Part shown: in pieces, positions 6,400 through 6,872 of the stretch | Position numbering within the stretch: the first letter of the stretch is position 1 | Layout of the letters: every line of letters starts with the position of its first letter | Assembly (NCBI GenBank): GCA_021815525.1 | Contig: JAKAGN010000146.1 | Coordinates: 1 to 6,872 of the forward strand | Direction: 5' to 3' | Origin: Deltaproteobacteria bacterium | GTDB lineage: Bacteria > Desulfobacterota > Desulfobacteria > Desulfobacterales > Desulfatibacillaceae | Length of the DNA stretch: 6,872 nt | Notes under the pieces: generated by a model | Told to the model about the DNA's origin: nothing | Databases searched by the model: none | The model's input: only the letters and a program-made list of their open reading frames with translations | Translations under genes and position numbers: made by a program

Positions 6400-6872
6400 A
6401 TGGAACGAGACGATCACGAAGCCGCTCACTCTGGACCTCCCCTGGCCGACATGGCGCCCCTCGTCCGCCGCGCCCGCGAGTTCGCCGCGGCCCGCCAGGC
6501 CCGCTCCGTGACGCGGGACGAGCCCCTTGCGCCGGCCGAGCTTACCCGCCGCTTCGGCTTCGCGGCCACGGGCCGCGGAAAGCCCGAGGTGGTGCTCTCC
6601 GAGGACGTCTTCGTGGAGCTGGGCCACCCTTCGGAGGCGAGCCTTTCCACCATACTCGCCACCTTCGATCCCGGCCTCGTGCAACACGGCCGGGTAACCC
6701 TCGTCGGCCCCGATCTGCCATCCATGCCCCGCGGCCAGCGCCCCTCCTTCGCCCAGGTATTGATCCTTGCCGTGGACCACAATGATCTGCCGGACCCCTT
6801 TTCCCTCGAAAACGCCCAGTACCTCATGCACCGGCTGCCCGGCTACATGGTGCGCTCGGTGCCGGGCCGCCT
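6400..6872 (+). CDS. Partial protein with resemblance to acetyl-CoA synthase beta C-terminal region
   Basis: An open frame of 157 codons plus 2 nt with no stop before the window ends. ATG 6400 follows AAGGA by 4 nt. The visible protein has a charged N-terminus (about 1-50), then ELGHPSEASLSTIL (74-87), FDPGLVQHGRVTLVGPDLP (89-107) and FAQVLILAVDHNDLP (116-130). This order, ending with a segment on the expected Leu-Met-His-Arg..Gly-Tyr-Met pattern, recalls the C-terminal region of CO dehydrogenase/acetyl-CoA synthase beta subunits (AcsB/CdhC), where a hydrophobic strand, a GxIxxIGPD motif and a late Trp-Arg segment occur. The match is from memory and weak. No metal-cluster cysteines are visible in this part. 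The coding call is strong from codon use and binding site; the function is tentative. Confidence 0.75.
   Translation, partial: MERDDHEAAHSGPPLADMAPLVRRAREFAAARQARSVTRDEPLAPAELTRRFGFAATGRGKPEVVLSEDVFVELGHPSEASLSTILATFDPGLVQHGRVTLVGPDLPSMPRGQRPSFAQVLILAVDHNDLPDPFSLENAQYLMHRLPGYMVRSVPGR

Overview
The window reads as a chromosomal segment of a high-GC anaerobe, most likely a sulfate-reducing member of the Desulfobacterota (Desulfobacterales-like). The evidence is a periplasmic multihaem cytochrome c, class I desulfoferrodoxin and rubrerythrin with metal ligands at the Desulfovibrio positions, a PerR repressor, and a partial gene that resembles acetyl-CoA synthase. This placement is inferred from gene content and style, not from a search.

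All genes except the last are on the minus strand, so transcription runs right to left. From the right: a small seven-cysteine zinc-ribbon protein (6112-5933) with its own terminator-like hairpin; a perR-like repressor (5769-5362) with a clear promoter overlapped by a Fur/PerR-type inverted repeat; rubrerythrin (5232-4657); desulfoferrodoxin (4421-4044); ferritin (3808-3287); a 52-residue rubredoxin-like protein (3025-2867); a DUF255 thioredoxin/six-hairpin protein (2883-1030); a membrane-anchored or exported sulfite-oxidase-fold molybdoenzyme (1048-410); and a c7/c3-type cytochrome (309 to beyond base 1). The last gene, at 6400-6872 on the plus strand, is divergent, has its own candidate promoter, and runs off the window.

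The genes form an oxygen-defence island. Superoxide is reduced by desulfoferrodoxin, peroxide by rubrerythrin, released iron is stored by ferritin, and PerR senses peroxide. The rubredoxin-like protein could carry electrons. The overlapping rubredoxin-like/DUF255/molybdoenzyme trio followed by the cytochrome suggests a further thiol or periplasmic redox branch; that role is inferred.

The most interesting unexplained structure is non-coding. Three copies of a 125-162 nt palindromic element, all in one orientation, sit exactly at the 3' ends of rubrerythrin, desulfoferrodoxin and ferritin. Inner stems covary between copies. In two copies the outer arms include the last codons of the gene. One copy carries an extra perfect hairpin in its apex. 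A 41-42 nt tandem repeat abuts the ferritin copy. A strong hairpin with a T-run lies directly before the ferritin ribosome binding site.
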